From Flabesymbios commensalis (Eukaryota; Annelida; Polychaeta; Terebellida; Flabelligeridae): a DNA stretch of 64,000 nt. The notes under the pieces were generated by a model, which was given only the letters and a program-made list of their open reading frames with translations, was not told where the DNA came from and ran no database searches. The DNA lies in contig OZ024902.1 of the NCBI GenBank assembly GCA_964017125.1, positions 35,499,676 through 35,563,675 on the forward strand. The letters run 5' to 3'. Shown piece by piece: positions 47,150 through 59,400 of this stretch; within the stretch, counting starts at the first letter, position 1; every line of letters starts with the position of its first letter. A program made the position numbers and the translations under genes.

Positions 47150-48130
47150 CATGTGGCCAAAAGATAAAAAAATAAAGGCCCCAAGTCAAGGCGTTATGAA
47201 GCTATCACGCTTACACGCAATTTTGGTTTACGTGAGCTGGTGACCTTGAAATTAGGTCAAAGTCACTAAATGTCAAACTTGACTTTCAGATTAGTGTCAT
47301 GCACATTAAATAAAAAAACGAAGGCCCAAAGTCAAGGCGTAACATGAAGTTATCGCGCTGACAAGCCATTTTTTCCTGTAACCTCTTGACCTTCAAATTA
47401 GGTCAACATCACTAAATGTCAAAATCAACCTTCAGACTAGTAACATGCACATGAGGTAACAGAAAATAAAGGCCCTAAGTCAAGGCGTTATGAAGTTATC
47501 GCGCTTACAGGCCATTTTGGTTTCCCTGACCTAGTGACCTTGAAATTAGGTCAAGGTCACTAAATGTCGAGCTTGACCATCAGATTAGTATCATACACAT
47601 GAGGTGGAAAAATTAAGGTTCCAAGTCAAGGCGTTATGAAGTTATGGCGCTTACAAGACATTTTGGTTTCTGTGACTTGGTGACCTTGAAATTAGATCAA
47701 GGTCACTGAATGTCAAACTTGACCTTCAGATTAGGGTCACCCATATGAGGTCAGAAAATGCAGGCCCTAAGTCAAGGCATTATGAAGTTATCGCGCTTAC
47801 AAGCCATTTTATTCAGTGACCTGGTGACCTTGAAATTAGATCAAGGTCACTGAATGTCAAGCTTGACCTTCAGAGTAGTGTCATACACATGAGTTAAAAA
47901 AATAAAGGCAGTGAGTGAAGGCGTTATAAAATTATCGCGCTTACAAGTCATTTTGGTTTCCGTGACCTTGAAATCAGGTCAAGGTCACTGAATGTCGAAA
48001 TCGACCTTCATATTACAGTGTAGTGTAGTGTCATACACATGAGGTAAAAACATAAAGTCCTAAGTCAAGGCGTTCTGAAGTTATCGCGCTTACAAGCATC
48101 TGCATCGCCCTCCCGCCTGCCCGCCTCTGG
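47150..48130. repeat. Tandem satellite array, about 148-bp unit, seven copies
   Basis: The unit holds AAGTCAAGGCGTTATGAAGT, TATCGCGCTTACAAGCCATT, TGACCTTGAAATTAGGTCAA and CTTGACCTTCAGATTAGTGT. It ends at a CCCGCCTGCCCGCCTCTGG border. Most units carry inverted TGACCTTGA/TCAAGGTCA pairs, which equal extended nuclear-receptor half-sites. Confidence 0.85.
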
Positions 48131-48539
48131 TGATCACTATACCCCACAGGCTGAGAGGTGAAAAGATTAATTATTAAGATGTTAACCTACCTATAATAGG
48201 GGCCTACCCCCAGAGTCGTGTACAGTAAATATGGAATTTGTATCAATGCTACTTTTAGCTATTTTGATGAACGTGAATTTTAATGACTGAACTATAGGCA
48301 TATATATTGGCAAAACCACGGAATTGCAACATAACAGCTATTTTTCTTAAAACATTCAAACGCAAAATTTACCCTGTTTTTAGACAAACTACAACTTTGC
48401 CCAAAATTTTTTGTCTGAATTTATTTATTCTGACTGATATTATTAATATATTTTCGCAACGCCACCTAGTGGTAATATTTTACTATTTTTTGCTACAAAA
48501 TGATAAGTATAAGTTGTCTTGACCGGTCACCAGTTTGGA

Positions 48540-48810
48540 CGGCCACCTCCACTCAACGGTCACCATTTGGAGTTCCAAATGCATTTTCTGCATAAATGAC
48601 CTCCAATGACCGGCCACCTCCATAACGCGGCCACGGACATTGATTTTTTAGCAACAAGTCTATTTTTCACCTCCAATTACGGGCCACTATATAGCGGCGG
48701 CCACTTTATGCCTGTATATATAATAAAATCGTCAGCATGAATGACAGACATTGCCGCGAAAAAATGCTAAGGTTGTAATAGGACACGGCCAATGATTTTC
48801 CGAGACCAAG
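48540..48810. repeat. GCGGCCACT repeat block, left part
   Basis: GGCCACCTCC and GCGGCCACTTTATGCC motifs recur, followed by a CGTCAGCATGAATGACAGAC unit. The same unit returns at 51340-51395 and 52228-52275, so this is a DNA repeat split by the LINE and the TIR element to its right. Confidence 0.55.
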
Positions 48811-48829
48811 TCAACATTTGGCCTCCAAT

Positions 48830-51060
48830 TACCGATCAATACCTCATGATTTAATTAGGTTAATGCATATGAGAGACTTGGCCAACCGCAGAGGACAACA
48901 TAATAATTACAAACATTTTAGAAACCGTATTACAACTATGCTGAGGAAAAATAAATCGAAATATTACAAGGAACGTGTTGAATCATGCAAAGATATGATT
49001 CACGTAAACTAGTTTCTTTGTTTAAAGAACTAGGTAATAAATAAACATCAGATAAATCAATTAATAAGATTGCCCATGACAACAAATAAGTTACTGACTT
49101 CAAAATAATTGCAGAACTTTTTAACAACCACTTCTCTTCTATTGTGGAGAAATATGTCACTGACAGAGATTTCAAACAATATCCATTTATTCCAACAAAA
49201 CTTAAACAATATGTCGATATTAAAGTACCAAATAAAACATACTCTGAAATTCCTGAAATAAGTCGTGAATTTTTAGAAAATATTTAAATACTATGCCAGT
49301 TAAAAAAGGTACAGGATTGGATGACATTCAGGCGCTATTTCTAAAAAGTGCTGCAACTCCATTATCAGATACCATAGTGAAAATATGCAACTTAAGCATA
49401 CAATCAGGTGTTTTCCCACATATGTGGAAACATGCCAGAGTAATTCCACTTCAGAAGAAAAAGTCCCAAGATGATGTAAATAATTACAGACCAATTTCTA
49501 TTCTTCCAATTGCTTCCAAAATATTAGAAAAACATGTTTCTGTACATTTGTATGGATACCTTTCCTCACACAATTTACTAAATAAAAGACAATCCCGATT
49601 TGGAGCAAATCACTCATGCGAAAGTGCATTAACTTTGATGACTGAAGAATGGCTTTCTGCATTATTCATCGGGAATCAAGTGGGCTTTCTCCTTGTAGAT
49701 CTTTGTGAAGCATTTGATTTGGTAAATCATGATATCCTTTTAGAAAAGTTGTATAAATGCAGTGAAAAAACGCAGCATTGGTTTTTGTCATATCTCAGCA
49801 ATAGGAAACAATCTGTAAATATTAAGAATACAATATCTGAGCCAGCACCAGTAAAATGTGGTGTGCCCCAGGGATCTATTCTTGGCCCTTTACTTTTTCT
49901 TGTCTTTATTAATGATATTTCTCTGGAAGAGCACTTGAGCGACATTTGTTTATTTGCAGATGATGCGGTTATAGGTGGATCTCAAACCACCTGCATCCCC
50001 ACTAGTTCAGTAATGATTGACCAAAATGAATTGGAAGAGGTTGAAAATGCTAAATTGTTGGGCGTTTTTATTGACAGTACACTTTCGTGGAAAAAACAAG
50101 TTGCCCAGGTAAAACAATGTGTCTCTTTTAAACTTTCACTTCTCTGTAGAATACGCAAATATCTCCCACTTAAAACCCGAATTATATTCTACAATTATTA
50201 TTTAAACCCCATCATTGAATATTGCTGTATAGTTTGGGGAACTGGGTGTAGAGAGAATGAAAATGTCATTACGAAATTGCAAAAGAAAGCGGCCCGACTA
50301 ATATTAGATGCTGATCCATTATCACCAAGTCAAGAAATGTTTAAAAAGTTAAATTGGCTCCCATTTAAAGAATTAGTCAAGTAAAATCAAGCTTGTCTGA
50401 TTTATAAAAGTAAAACAGACCAAGCACTTTCATATATTCAAGATTTGTTTACAAATGTAACAGACTGTGTAAGTTATAGCCTCAGATCCTCTGCTCAGAA
50501 TAAATTGTACCTTCCAAGGGCACATTCTAAATCCCTGGTGTTAACATATAGAAATCAATTCCCAATGATATCAGACATGCCGAATCTTTGTCCCGATTTA
50601 AAGTAGGGTACCATAATTTACTATGAGAGCATGTACAAAATCGTTAGTTTTATATTTCATGTTATCTTACAATCTGCCAGTTATGTATTTTGTGTATCAA
50701 ACAGTCAATGCAAACTTTTCTGTGGGCCATTTAGTTTATGTGTGTAATTATTTTATGTAATATCATATCACATCTCCACCACAACGTGATTTTGTTTTAA
50801 ACTTCTTTAGCATATTATTTTAATAATGTTTATTTTTAATTTGTAGGCAATGTCTGTATTTAATTTATATATTGTCACATGGCATGTCATATACACATAT
50901 TGTGTATATGTCATCACATGTACATAAATTGTGATGTTGTTTTAAATGCTGATATATTGTATGTATATTTGTATTTTGTATATATGTTCAGGCTCCAAGG
51001 CAGATGAGCTATTACTCATTGGGTTGAGCCTCTGAAATAAAGCTATTATTATTATTATTA
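48830..51060 (+). mobile_element. 5'-truncated CR1-group LINE with reverse transcriptase
   Basis: The longest open stretch (49293-50384, 363 residues) holds RT blocks NNYRPISILPIASKILEK, SRFGANHSCESAL, FLLVDLCEAFDLVNHDILL, CGVPQGSILGPLLFLVFIND and LFADDAV, then AKLLGVFIDSTLSW. About 50-60 residues normally found between FADD and the LLGV motif are missing, so an internal deletion is likely. Upstream fragments (48835-49010, and 49085-49290 in another frame) carry the linker before RT. The 3' end is GAAATAAAGC followed by (TTA)n. Start truncated, frames broken, element inactive. Confidence 0.85.
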
Positions 51061-51179
51061 CTAGAATAGGGATAGGGATATATCATCAGCGGCAGCGTGA
51101 ATCTAAAGAGAATTCTAAAGAGCCTATTAGTGATAATTTTGTACAGATTGTTAAACAGCCACGGCAAATAATAATACAA

Positions 51180-51466
51180 TTCTGAACATCATAATAGTAG
51201 CGGCCACTATATATCGGTCAACAAGTCACTTTTTAACTTTCAATTACTAGCCACTATATCGGCGGCCACTATAACAATGATAATATACAGTACTTATAGT
51301 ACATGTCAGTCAAAACGCTCAAACTATATCTCGGTCAATATAATAAAATGGTCAGCGTGATTGCCAAACATCACAGCAAAACAGTTTTTTAAGTGTCGGT
51401 GTAATTAATTCATTTTTCAAATTATACCGGCGGCTATCAGCAGCCACTCTATTTCGACCAATATAA
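51180..51466. repeat. GCGGCCACT repeat block, right part
   Basis: Tandem-like units with AGCGGCCACTATATATCGGT and GGTCAGCGTGATTGCC, continuing beyond the inserted TIR element at 52227-52290. Confidence 0.55.
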
Positions 51467-51475
51467 TATACAATG

Positions 51476-52217
51476 GGGTATCTCGGAAACCCCCTCGACC
51501 CTCGACTTGATTTTTAAACAGTTTCTGTTTATTTATATAATTATAACTTTTGTATAATAATAAAATTAGGAGAACATATACCCAGCAAACACGAGGCAAT
51601 GTTGTTCTCATGTTGGCCCGTCGTCTTTAACGTCGGCACAACATTAAAACAATGTTTGTGTCAATGCCTCGTGTTAGCTGGGTATAGGCCTACTGTGATG
51701 CTAACCTGGCTATCAAGTGATGTTGAACCAATGCCAGGTCAATGTTGGCTGACCGTCTGTTACGCTGGTACAGTATTCACCCGACGTTGGTTTAATGTCT
51801 CTTGTTTCGTCAGCTTCATCCAGTCACACGCATTGGTGGCAGCGGCATCGCAAGCGGTGGGCCAGCGTTACAGATATTGGGCCAGAATTTATACAACATT
51901 GGTTCAATGCTTCGTGCTGGCTGTGCTTCGAAAGCATTGGACTGGAACAATGTTGGGCCAGCGTTAATGTAAGACAGTGGTGGGACTCATTTGGCAGTCT
52001 ATATAGCCTAATCAAGTGCCCGTAGGCCCCCTATATTGCGTATCGTGCCTCTCCCCAAAATATGTATACACGAGGCGTTCAGCTAATGTTAGGCCAGCGT
52101 TGCAGACGGTGAGCCACCATATATTGACCTGATATTTTTTCCCGAATTTTATAAGTGGACTATAAAAAAAAATTTAAGTCGAGGGTCGTGGGTGTCGAGG
52201 GGGTTTTCGAGATATCC
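51476..52217. mobile_element. Mutator-like TIR element with 9-bp target duplication
   Basis: TATACAATG lies directly on both sides (51467-51475 and 52218-52226). Inverted ends share TATCTCGNAAACCCCCTCGA and CCCTCGACTT. A 9-bp duplication suits the MULE superfamily. It carries several nested CCCAGCAAACA-family copies, including 51581-51682, and no transposase. Confidence 0.75.
51581..51682. mobile_element. Palindromic MITE, CCCAGCAAACA family, nested
   Basis: CCCAGCAAACACGAGGCAAT to CCTCGTGTTAGCTGGG, TA on both sides. More degraded copies follow at about 51690-51800, 51835-51990 and 52060-52130. Confidence 0.8.
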
Positions 52218-52290
52218 TATACAATGTGCAGCGTGAATCGCGGACATGTCACGGCAAAACATTTTTACACCTTTTCAAACTACTGAACTC

Positions 52291-54490
52291 CATAGTCACT
52301 CTGCTGTTTTAAGTGTAATAAAATAAAAATAATCACGATAATGTCACTCCTGCTCGCGACGTAGGTGTCAAAGACGATTGCAACAGGTCTGGACTGACCC
52401 TCTGAACGCTGCGGCATTTTCACTGTTGCCCATTGTGACGTACACGTATATGTGTATCAACCTTTACTTTATTAGTAAAGATGCATTATTAGCAAATCCA
52501 ATACTGTGTTCCATGAGGAAAAAATCACATATTTTATTTTGACTCTAGTTATGCCTAGCGTCGGAGCGCTGATAGTGTGAGTAAGGTGATTAATTAGATG
52601 TTAAATATTACGCATGCATGCATAGTCAAACACGTGATATTATCCTAATGATGAATTAATGCCGGTTCAGCGTTGTAGACGGAGAACCAACATTAATACA
52701 ACAATGCAGCGATGTCCCGTGATTGATGGAAATGCCACACGTAAAATCTCGCAACATATCGTTACATGTGCGGTGAACGACGAGACGTGACGATGACCTG
52801 TGGGCGGGTGTTGTCAACCAATCACGCTGAGGTATCCCGGCCTTCAAATGATCGACAGCTCAACCAGCAGTGACAACATGTATAGAGTCAGACGCTCAGC
52901 CTAGACGGCTATTGTGTTTTATTACATTATCTCGCTTCTTGGCGCTAAACAGTCAAGTTGCTTGTGTCACCAACAAACACCCTGTACTGGCGTCAAGCTA
53001 TGAGGCCCGTATTATTGAATAACTATTATTAAGGGTGGACGTGGTGATTAGCAACTTGCATCAACTGTCCAGTGTACTAAATCCATATACATTATTACGT
53101 AAAATATATTGTATTAATATAAATAAAAATAATTTATAAATATGAAATTTATATTTAACTTAAATGGGTATTTATTAGAAATACTTACCTCGTGAATATT
53201 TATATTCATATGGGTAACTCCTGGTTATCCAAACACGACAACGCATTTAAAATTAAAAATAATGGTCTGTGACCTCCTGACATACAAGGATTGATGACGT
53301 CACTTCAGAACGTCCTCTAGCGTGAAACCGCCAAGGTCTCGTCCATTCTAGAGTTGTACACTAAAGACAAAACACAAGCGGGGAGGAAGGGAGGGAATAA
53401 CATATTCACTTTAAGAGAAAAAACTAAGATTAGCCGTAAATCCATATCTCGAGGGACATATCTCGAAAAACTACAAAAAACAAACATACTGACAGTACGG
53501 ATCATTTAAAATTCCACCAGCCTATACACTATTCTAAAAGCAACTTTCAACAGAGAGTAATTGGCGTACCGCTGAAAGCAGGTCTGGGTAGCCTCTCGTT
53601 TAACCACGTTGGTACCAAAAAGTATCTCAGACAGGAGAGAGGCTGTACCTAGCATCTCCCCATATCTTGTGACTAACAAAATACATGACATAAAAGACGT
53701 TCTAAAAGTATCCATTAAAACAACTTTGGGCCAATATTTCGTTTTTGCTAGTTACTGTAGATCTGGTCATTTTCGAGTGTTTATATCTTCACGATTTTTT
53801 ATTTGTGGATTTTTCACGAAGTTTAAAATTCATTTTTCTTTAATAGCGCGAATATTACCAGATCTACAGTATTTATGTGTCCCCTCTATTTCTAGCGCCT
53901 TTGTTTATCGTGTATCTTTCTATCTTTTCCGTCTGGCTATTGAGTAACGATTCAGGCCCTAAAGAATAAGATTTAGGTTAATCCTGTTTCCCAACTAATG
54001 AACATTTCAGCGTTGTTGCTTCATTCTTCAATGCATTTAAACGCTATTCTCTTGATTTTGTATGCTAAGAAAGAGCGCTTGTGACCAATATAAACACAAA
54101 TTACAAGTACATTGCTTGGAAAGGTATAATTTAAAGACGAGAATAAGATAAATATTAGTGTAGGTCAGGGTGTATGGTGTCTGTTGTGACTGCAAGCCCC
54201 CCCCCCCCCCACTCTCACGTCCCCACCACATTGTAAGGCATGGCAGGGGTGACACTTTTTAAAACCAAGGGTCGATGAACGACGCGATTAGTCTGCAATT
54301 AACTCATATCTTTAAAAATCCAAGTTTGCCTCTCACATGGGTGTGGTGTTTTATTGGGCACTAAAAATGATATTAAATTATTAGGATGCATCAGAATGAT
54401 AGAAGTGCATCGACGATATAGGCCTACAACAGCTAGATTTTATTTCCTGTTGACAATTTTAGACGTGTAGGCCTCAGAAAATCATATTCC
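52291..54490. other. Intergenic, no coding gene recognised
   Basis: Apart from the doubtful minus-strand first exon near 53189, this holds scraps of the CCCAGCAAACA family (about 52660-52700) and a C run. A 69-codon minus-strand frame at 53715-53506 has no recognisable motif. Confidence 0.4.
53189..53400 (-). promoter_or_regulatory. Possible first exon and promoter, minus strand
   Basis: A strong donor (CACGAG|GTAAGTAT) ends at 53189, and a full CRE palindrome TGACGTCA lies upstream at 53295-53302. The coding exon 1 of PIGB has an acceptor-like TTTTTTTATGTAG before it, so a non-coding first exon somewhere to the right is expected. The pairing is a guess, and this stretch could equally be repeat DNA. 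Confidence 0.2.
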
Positions 54491-54702
54491 CACCAGCAAA
54501 CACGAGACATTCACCCAATATTGTGTCAAGGGCGGTCCACCGTCTACGGCGCAAGCCCAACATTGCAGCAACATTGGTGTTTGCTGGGCAACTCCCAACA
54601 AATAAGAGACACTGAGACAATGGTGCTTTAATATTGCACCGCCGTCTGCGATGCTGGCCCAACATTAAAACAACATTGGTTCAGTGTCTAGAGTTTGCTG
54701 AG
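54491..54702. mobile_element. Two adjacent palindromic MITEs, CCCAGCAAACA family
   Basis: The first runs about 54491-54589 (CACCAGCAAACACGAGACAT to TTTGCTGGG). The second runs about 54593-54702 (CCCAACAAATAAGAGACACT to AGAGTTTGCTGAG). Each folds back on itself. Confidence 0.7.
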
Positions 54703-54859
54703 TGGTACAATGACAAGTGACTGCCGGACCCTAATAATGTTGGCCCGCAATTAGCAAATTGTATTTCCTGAGAGTGAGATGTTGACGCTCATCACGTTAT
54801 CAGAGACAAATTTTTATTAGGCCTATACATAGTAATATACTTAGCTAATATAGTATTAT

Positions 54860-55152
54860 AAATGACGTCACATTATTTATAGAAGGGATTATATAATTGA
54901 AATCGTAATTGAATATAAATTTGATAACTACAAGATAATTGGTGAAAATATTAAAATAATTGTAATTATAATTATGAGTGATGAAAATAATTAAAATTGT
55001 AATTGTAATGGACATTTTATAAACAAATAATTGTAATTATAATAGTAATTGATTTTTTTCGCAGGTCATAATTATAATTATAATTGTAATTGACTATATT
55101 TAGGAAGTTGTAATTATAATTGTATTGATGTTTGTAATTGACCCCAACCCTG
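54860..55152. repeat. TAATTATAATTGTAATT-rich block, hAT-like end
   Basis: Low-complexity A/T sequence made of short inverted TAATTATAATT motifs, closing with TTGACCCCAACCCTG. That is a typical reversed hAT terminus. The other terminus was not found. Confidence 0.5.
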
Positions 55153-56462
55153 TTAAAGTAACAAGTTTCCTATAGATACCCACATTATGTACAAATGCTA
55201 TAACATTTGTATAATTTGTTAAGCTGGGAATTACAGCACAAAGATGGATTTGTGATATACGCAACAGGATTGTGATGTACGCAATATTTTTTCATTGAAA
55301 AGTACAAAACATAACAAACGTTTATAATGTTAGTTACGGGTGTCATAAAATTAATGTGATTCTCTTGAGAAGTATATTTGATTGTCTATATGTGTTAGAA
55401 TGTATTTTATTATTCAGAGAAGGTCTTTTAAATTTAATCTTTTTGAAGATTTTTGGAATAATTTACTAATTTGATGTTAATCTGGAGTGAAACATATAAA
55501 TTGGTAATGTTTATGGCTAGATTTGACTAAATCTCGTTTCATAGATTATTTGCCCATTATTTATGTTTGATAAATGATATTGTACAATATCATAAATATA
55601 TTACCAGCAAATAAGGCACGTAATTTAAATCGTCAAAACCCCCTTCCCCTCCCTCCCCCCCAAAAAATAGATTCAATATTATTCAATATATATATGTTTT
55701 CAATGTATCTATTGCAAAAGTTCTGCAATCAATATGTTGCCAAAAAAATGCACCCCGCTATAAACTGTGTGTATTATATTACACCTGAGGAGAATAATTA
55801 TCACAGACATATCATCTTTGCCATTACAAACATGATTCCTGCTGTCAGTAAGTGCGGTGGAAAATATAACAAAATGTGGTATGCAATTTTTAACAGCGCC
55901 CTATAGTCAAATGTCGAGGATGCTGTTCTAGATATTGTCTGAAGTGGTACTATCACAGAGAGCTCTATGTGTTTCTATTAAACGTGATCATTATTATTGA
56001 TCATACAGAGATTTTACATACAGTTGAACCTGCTGTGTGGCCTGCTGTGTGGCTGCTCCTAGCAGGTTCTAGTAGAACCTGTACCAGTAATTTGAATGTT
56101 GAAAGCAGACATTGATTTCTTACCAATAGCAACACAGAAGATTACATATTGGGAATCTGGCCATTTTTTCATGTAGGCCTAAACATTTATACAAATTTAT
56201 GTTATACTATATTATAATATCTATAAATTTAAAATGTGTTGTAGTTGTAGTAAATCATTGCTTTACGTCACTTTTCGGCACAAATGGTCTTTTAAGTGAC
56301 ATTGTAATACGATAAAAATGTTGTAGTCAATTGATAAGATGAATGATGTACAGATGATGATGTGAGGGTGGGGGTGATAGGGCATGGTGGGTTATTGAGA
56401 GCGTTTTCCTTCGCTCGCTCCATAAGGGGTTCTGGGCATGTCTAGGGGATTTACCCCCAGAC

Positions 56463-59400
56463 ATGCCAAGGTATCAACAGTTTCCAGAAAAACAAAAAGC
56501 TAGTCTACAGTCACTACAGGTAATAATTAATTACAGTAGTTTATATTTAAATACAATTAGATCTAAGACAAAGTAGACCTATACAAATGTCAATTTACAG
56601 TGTTGAGTGTAGGCCTAGCAGTCTCTGCTAGACTCTGGGATTGGGAGAAATTACTTACAACTTCTACAGTACACTTGGACTTTGGAGACTTGGTGACTGT
56701 GAGGCTAAATCTCAAATATGTGTCTTAAGCCTTTTTAGGCCTGAATTGACCATTGTCATATTCGTCCACTACAACTTCACTGTCACAATTCTCGACATGT
56801 AGTGGATGAAGATAACTTGAAGTCGGTGGTAAATGAAAAAAAGATATTGTTATTATTAAAACAGTTCTATGAAAATTTTAGTTGTAAAACTCCTAGGCCT
56901 AGGTGTAGATAATTAAGACATTTTTCAGTGATGTAAAATGATGCTTGAATGCATCGTGAGGGTTTAAAGGGGTAACTCCAAATTAATTTTTTTTGTGGAA
57001 CAGGATTTTTGCAGATTTCTCACTCACTGATCAGCATGAAAATTTGCAAGCACTATTGTTTAGCCATATGATATGTCAACTAGGAGATATATTTTACTGA
57101 ACAGTAATGTATAATCTAAAAGTTGAATTACCATAGTCTACAACTGCAACAATATCATAGTCACTAAGATCATTTTCATTTAACATTTCCAGTGTTGGTG
57201 TCGGAAGGCCAGTAGACTTAAATAGTGCTTACAAAATATTTAAAAATGCTTGAGGATTGATTGAAAAGTATGTGCTAAGTACTGGTAATATTGACAAACA
57301 ATATGCTCCTGACTAGACTAACAAGCCTATAGATTAAATAAAATAGGTGTAATAGATCAAATATAATTACATTATGTAATTTTAACACACACATGCTCCC
57401 AAATAGTCTGCTTACATATTTTCAACTTCTAAACCGATGAATAATTGGGGGGGGGGGGGGATACCTACTTTGCTGGCGCTACATTATTCTGGAATAAAAT
57501 ATACAGCTGAGCATACTTATGGATCATAAACTGGTTGCCATTATATTTAGTGGGTATTGGGTCACGAAAAGAATGTCTATTGGTTATATTTAAAATGAAA
57601 TTATTTTCAATATATCCTTATAACAGTATTTGGAAATACAATGATCTTTTTTTATTTTAGACTATGCCATCTCTTGGGTCATATTGTGACGTGCTTGGTA
57701 TACAGGCAGAAACCATCACTGACCAACTACAGAAGCTGGAAAGTAAACATCTCAGCAATGGGGCAATCTATGAAATATCCCAGCATATGAAAACAAATAA
57801 GTTGTTAAAATGGAAAGATATTTTACCCAGTCTGGAAATAGTTTATGGCAGAACATTATTTTTAAAACCCCTTTTGGGTGATATTGGAGATGTGAAAACT
57901 AAACGAACAAAATTGATGAAAAACACAACAAATAAAATACAGCTCAAGTCATTCTTAGAAAATACATTCAGCCTTGTACGCCAACATTCCCAGAATTCTT
58001 CCCCAAGGTCTGATAATATTGAAATTCCTGATTTACCATCAAAAAAAAGAAAATTTGAAGAATTCTCGGATGAGGTAGTCAAATTGGCCTCAGATGGACT
58101 CATGGAGGACCTTGCCTACTTGCAAGAATGCAACAACAACTTACAGGAACAAAATGTCCTTTTGGCAAAAGAAAACAAATATCTAAAGCAGAAATTGAAA
58201 CAAAATGACACAAATAATTTGAAACATGAGTTGAAGAGGAAAACAAGTTCAGTTCATTTGTGGAAGAGAAAATATATTTCAGTGAAGAAACAAATGAAAA
58301 AATCAAATGAAACAAAACATAAATTATTAGAGCTTAAACGAGAAATGAGCCGGTACAGAACAGCTTCCAAAAAAAAATCCTACAGACAAAACAAAAAGTT
58401 GAGTGAGGGCAGACATCAAAAGAATGATATTAAGCTTCAGAAAGATAGTATTAATATACTGAAAGACGAGCTGGCAAAAGGCAGAGATCTAATTAAACAG
58501 CAGGCAGATGACATACACTACCTTGAAGATAGAATATGTACAATTGAAAATTTAGGTGTCTACCATTCAATGAAGGATGGTAAATCTTACAGTAAGAAAG
58601 TGAGATTAGCAAGCTACATCTTACAGGACAGTGGGGTGTCCCAAAAAAATTGTAGTAAGACTCTTAACAACATCATAAATACACTCACTGGTGAAGAGCT
58701 GGACAGCCTACCAAGCTACACAACACAAAACACATTCACAAGAGAAATGAGGGCACTGTCCACAAAACAAGTTAAAGAAGCTCTATCAGATGCCGATATG
58801 ACAACACTGAAGTATGATGGGACTACGAAGAGAGTTGGACACATTGTAGAAACAGAGGCTACAACCAAGACAGGAGAAACTTACTTGTTAGGCATGCAAC
58901 AACAGCCTGGCGGTACAGCCCAGCAATATGTGGATTCTATCACAAGTACATGTGATTCTGTTGGATTAAATTTTCAGCAAATAAGTAACACCATGAGTGA
59001 TCGGTGTGTCACAAACAGTGCTATACATAGGAAATTAGAGGCATGCAATCAAGGATGGTACAATCAATGATTTTAAATGTGCCATGCATCCTTTAGACTC
59101 CATGGCAAAATCATGTGAAAAAGAAATAAAGATATATGAAAGTTCAGTGACTGGAATGCCGATGGGGACTGTGCCATTTACACACAGAGGTGAAAGTCTA
59201 ACCCAAGCTACTGTTCGAGTAGTATCTAAGCTCTTTCATTCTACACAATATTTTTCAGAAAATTTACAAGCTTACTTGACAAGAGTTGAAGGGGCCAAAA
59301 CGTATTACAGGTTCGTGGGGAATAGATTCCATGTTTATTTCCTGAGCAGTGGATTACTGTTTTCATATTTAGATACAATCAAAGAATACTTTGTCAAAAT

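Noticed and set aside
53506-53947. Frames of 69 (minus) and 112 (plus) codons
   Set aside because: No motif, splice context or conservation signal can be seen; left as unexplained.
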